The notes beneath the pieces were generated by a model, which saw only the letters and a list, made by a program, of their open reading frames with translations, had not been told where the DNA came from and made no database searches. Positions 63,681 to 64,000 of a stretch of DNA of 64,000 bases are shown piece by piece (positions within the stretch are counted from its first letter, which is position 1; every line of letters begins with the position of its first letter). Position numbers and translations under genes: made by a program. Source of the stretch: Pinisolibacter aquiterrae (lineage in GTDB: Bacteria; Pseudomonadota; Alphaproteobacteria; Rhizobiales; Ancalomicrobiaceae); the NCBI RefSeq assembly GCF_019160155.1, contig NZ_JAFNIH010000019.1:186001-250000 (forward strand). The letters are read 5' to 3'.

Positions 63681-64000
63681 GGCGCAGGTCTCCGACGCGG
63701 TAGGGGGATCGAACCACCGTTCTTCAATAATGCGAGGCATTCGCAAAATCAAGTCCGCCACCGTTCTCTCGCGCCCAGCGACTGGCCGAGCGCCCTGGAG
63801 CACGCGCGCGTCGCGCGTCGATCGCCCCCACCCCGCCCCAGCGTCACCCGATCGGCGGCATCGGGCCCTCGGGGCGACGAAAGGCCGTCATACCCGTGTC
63901 TCATCCGATCTTTCGGCCGCATCGCGCCTATGTTAGGAAGTCCGCGACTTCGAGGGTCCGCACCCGCGACCGTTCCGTCGCGTGGTGTCGAGAGGACCCC
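63681..64000. other. irr upstream region to the window end
   Basis: No gene is supported in the last 320 bases. The irr promoter area has the palindrome at 63731. A GAGAGGA near 63992 could be the ribosome site of a gene beginning beyond the right edge. Confidence 0.45.
63731..63745 (-). promoter_or_regulatory. Possible Fur/Mur-type operator before irr
   Basis: TGCGA-GGCAT-TCGCA is a perfect 5-bp dyad in an AT-rich patch 51 bases upstream of the irr start. Its place suggests iron-dependent or self regulation, but the binding protein is not known. Confidence 0.45.

Overview
The window is a high-GC chromosomal segment of an alphaproteobacterium, most probably of the order Hyphomicrobiales (Rhizobiales). 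The evidence is the set of lineage markers: CtrA, ChpT, a PdhS/PleC/DivJ-type kinase, FlbD, the iron regulator Irr, a DUF1134 (EipA-type) envelope protein, polyhydroxyalkanoate phasins, and a tRNA-His with the alphaproteobacterial features (no encoded G-1, G1:U72, A73). I see no prophage, insertion sequence, CRISPR array or integrase. The content is mostly core chromosome, and the unusual material is mainly regulatory or in small details.

Layout. 1-13.7 kb is a flagellar and cell-cycle block. fliF-fliG-fliH-fliN-flbD matches the order known in Caulobacter. It is followed by a LysE-type exporter, a small membrane protein, flhA, a MipA-type outer-membrane protein and a GNAT acetyltransferase. 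fliI-fliJ run on the minus strand and ctrA diverges from fliI. Perfect CtrA boxes (TTAA-N7-TTAA) followed at fixed spacing by a GGCAA-N3-TTGCC palindrome precede lysE and flhA. 13.9-15.4 kb holds an FkbM-like methyltransferase and a small secreted protein. 15.7-22.5 kb is a minus-strand chemotaxis operon cheA-cheW-cheY-cheB-cheR, whose CheA is a hybrid with a receiver domain, and then chpT.

22.6-27 kb holds an aldehyde dehydrogenase, a membrane-anchored coiled-coil protein, the EipA-like protein and a YHS-domain protein. 27.2-32.8 kb is a dipeptide ABC transporter, dppABCDF. 32.9-35.2 kb contains a frameshifted lipoprotein, tRNA-His and two phasins with PhaR-like operator sites. 35.5-39.7 kb is a very large PdhS-like histidine kinase preceded by a CtrA box. 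A threonine dehydratase-like enzyme and an AsmA-family protein follow.

42.8-54.2 kb is a polyamine (putrescine) uptake and catabolism locus. It holds a cupin, potFGHI, two gamma-glutamylputrescine synthetase-like enzymes, a GntR/FCD regulator, a class III aminotransferase and a PuuB-like oxidase. The operator AATGTGATCACATTT or a close variant occurs before both synthetases. It also occurs before the aldehyde dehydrogenase 25 kb away, which I infer is the missing PuuC step of the same regulon. 54.3-63.7 kb contains a Pro/Ala-rich membrane protein, SlyX, an acyltransferase, an LprI-like protein, a YegD-type Hsp70, msrA/msrB, lepA, a DUF2147-like protein and irr.

I did not find a clearly new defence or mobile system. 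The best leads are the CtrA/FlbD composite promoters, the dispersed GntR regulon, a 125-bp three-hairpin intergenic repeat present twice, the GANTC cluster before ctrA, and the poly-G frameshift in a lipoprotein gene.
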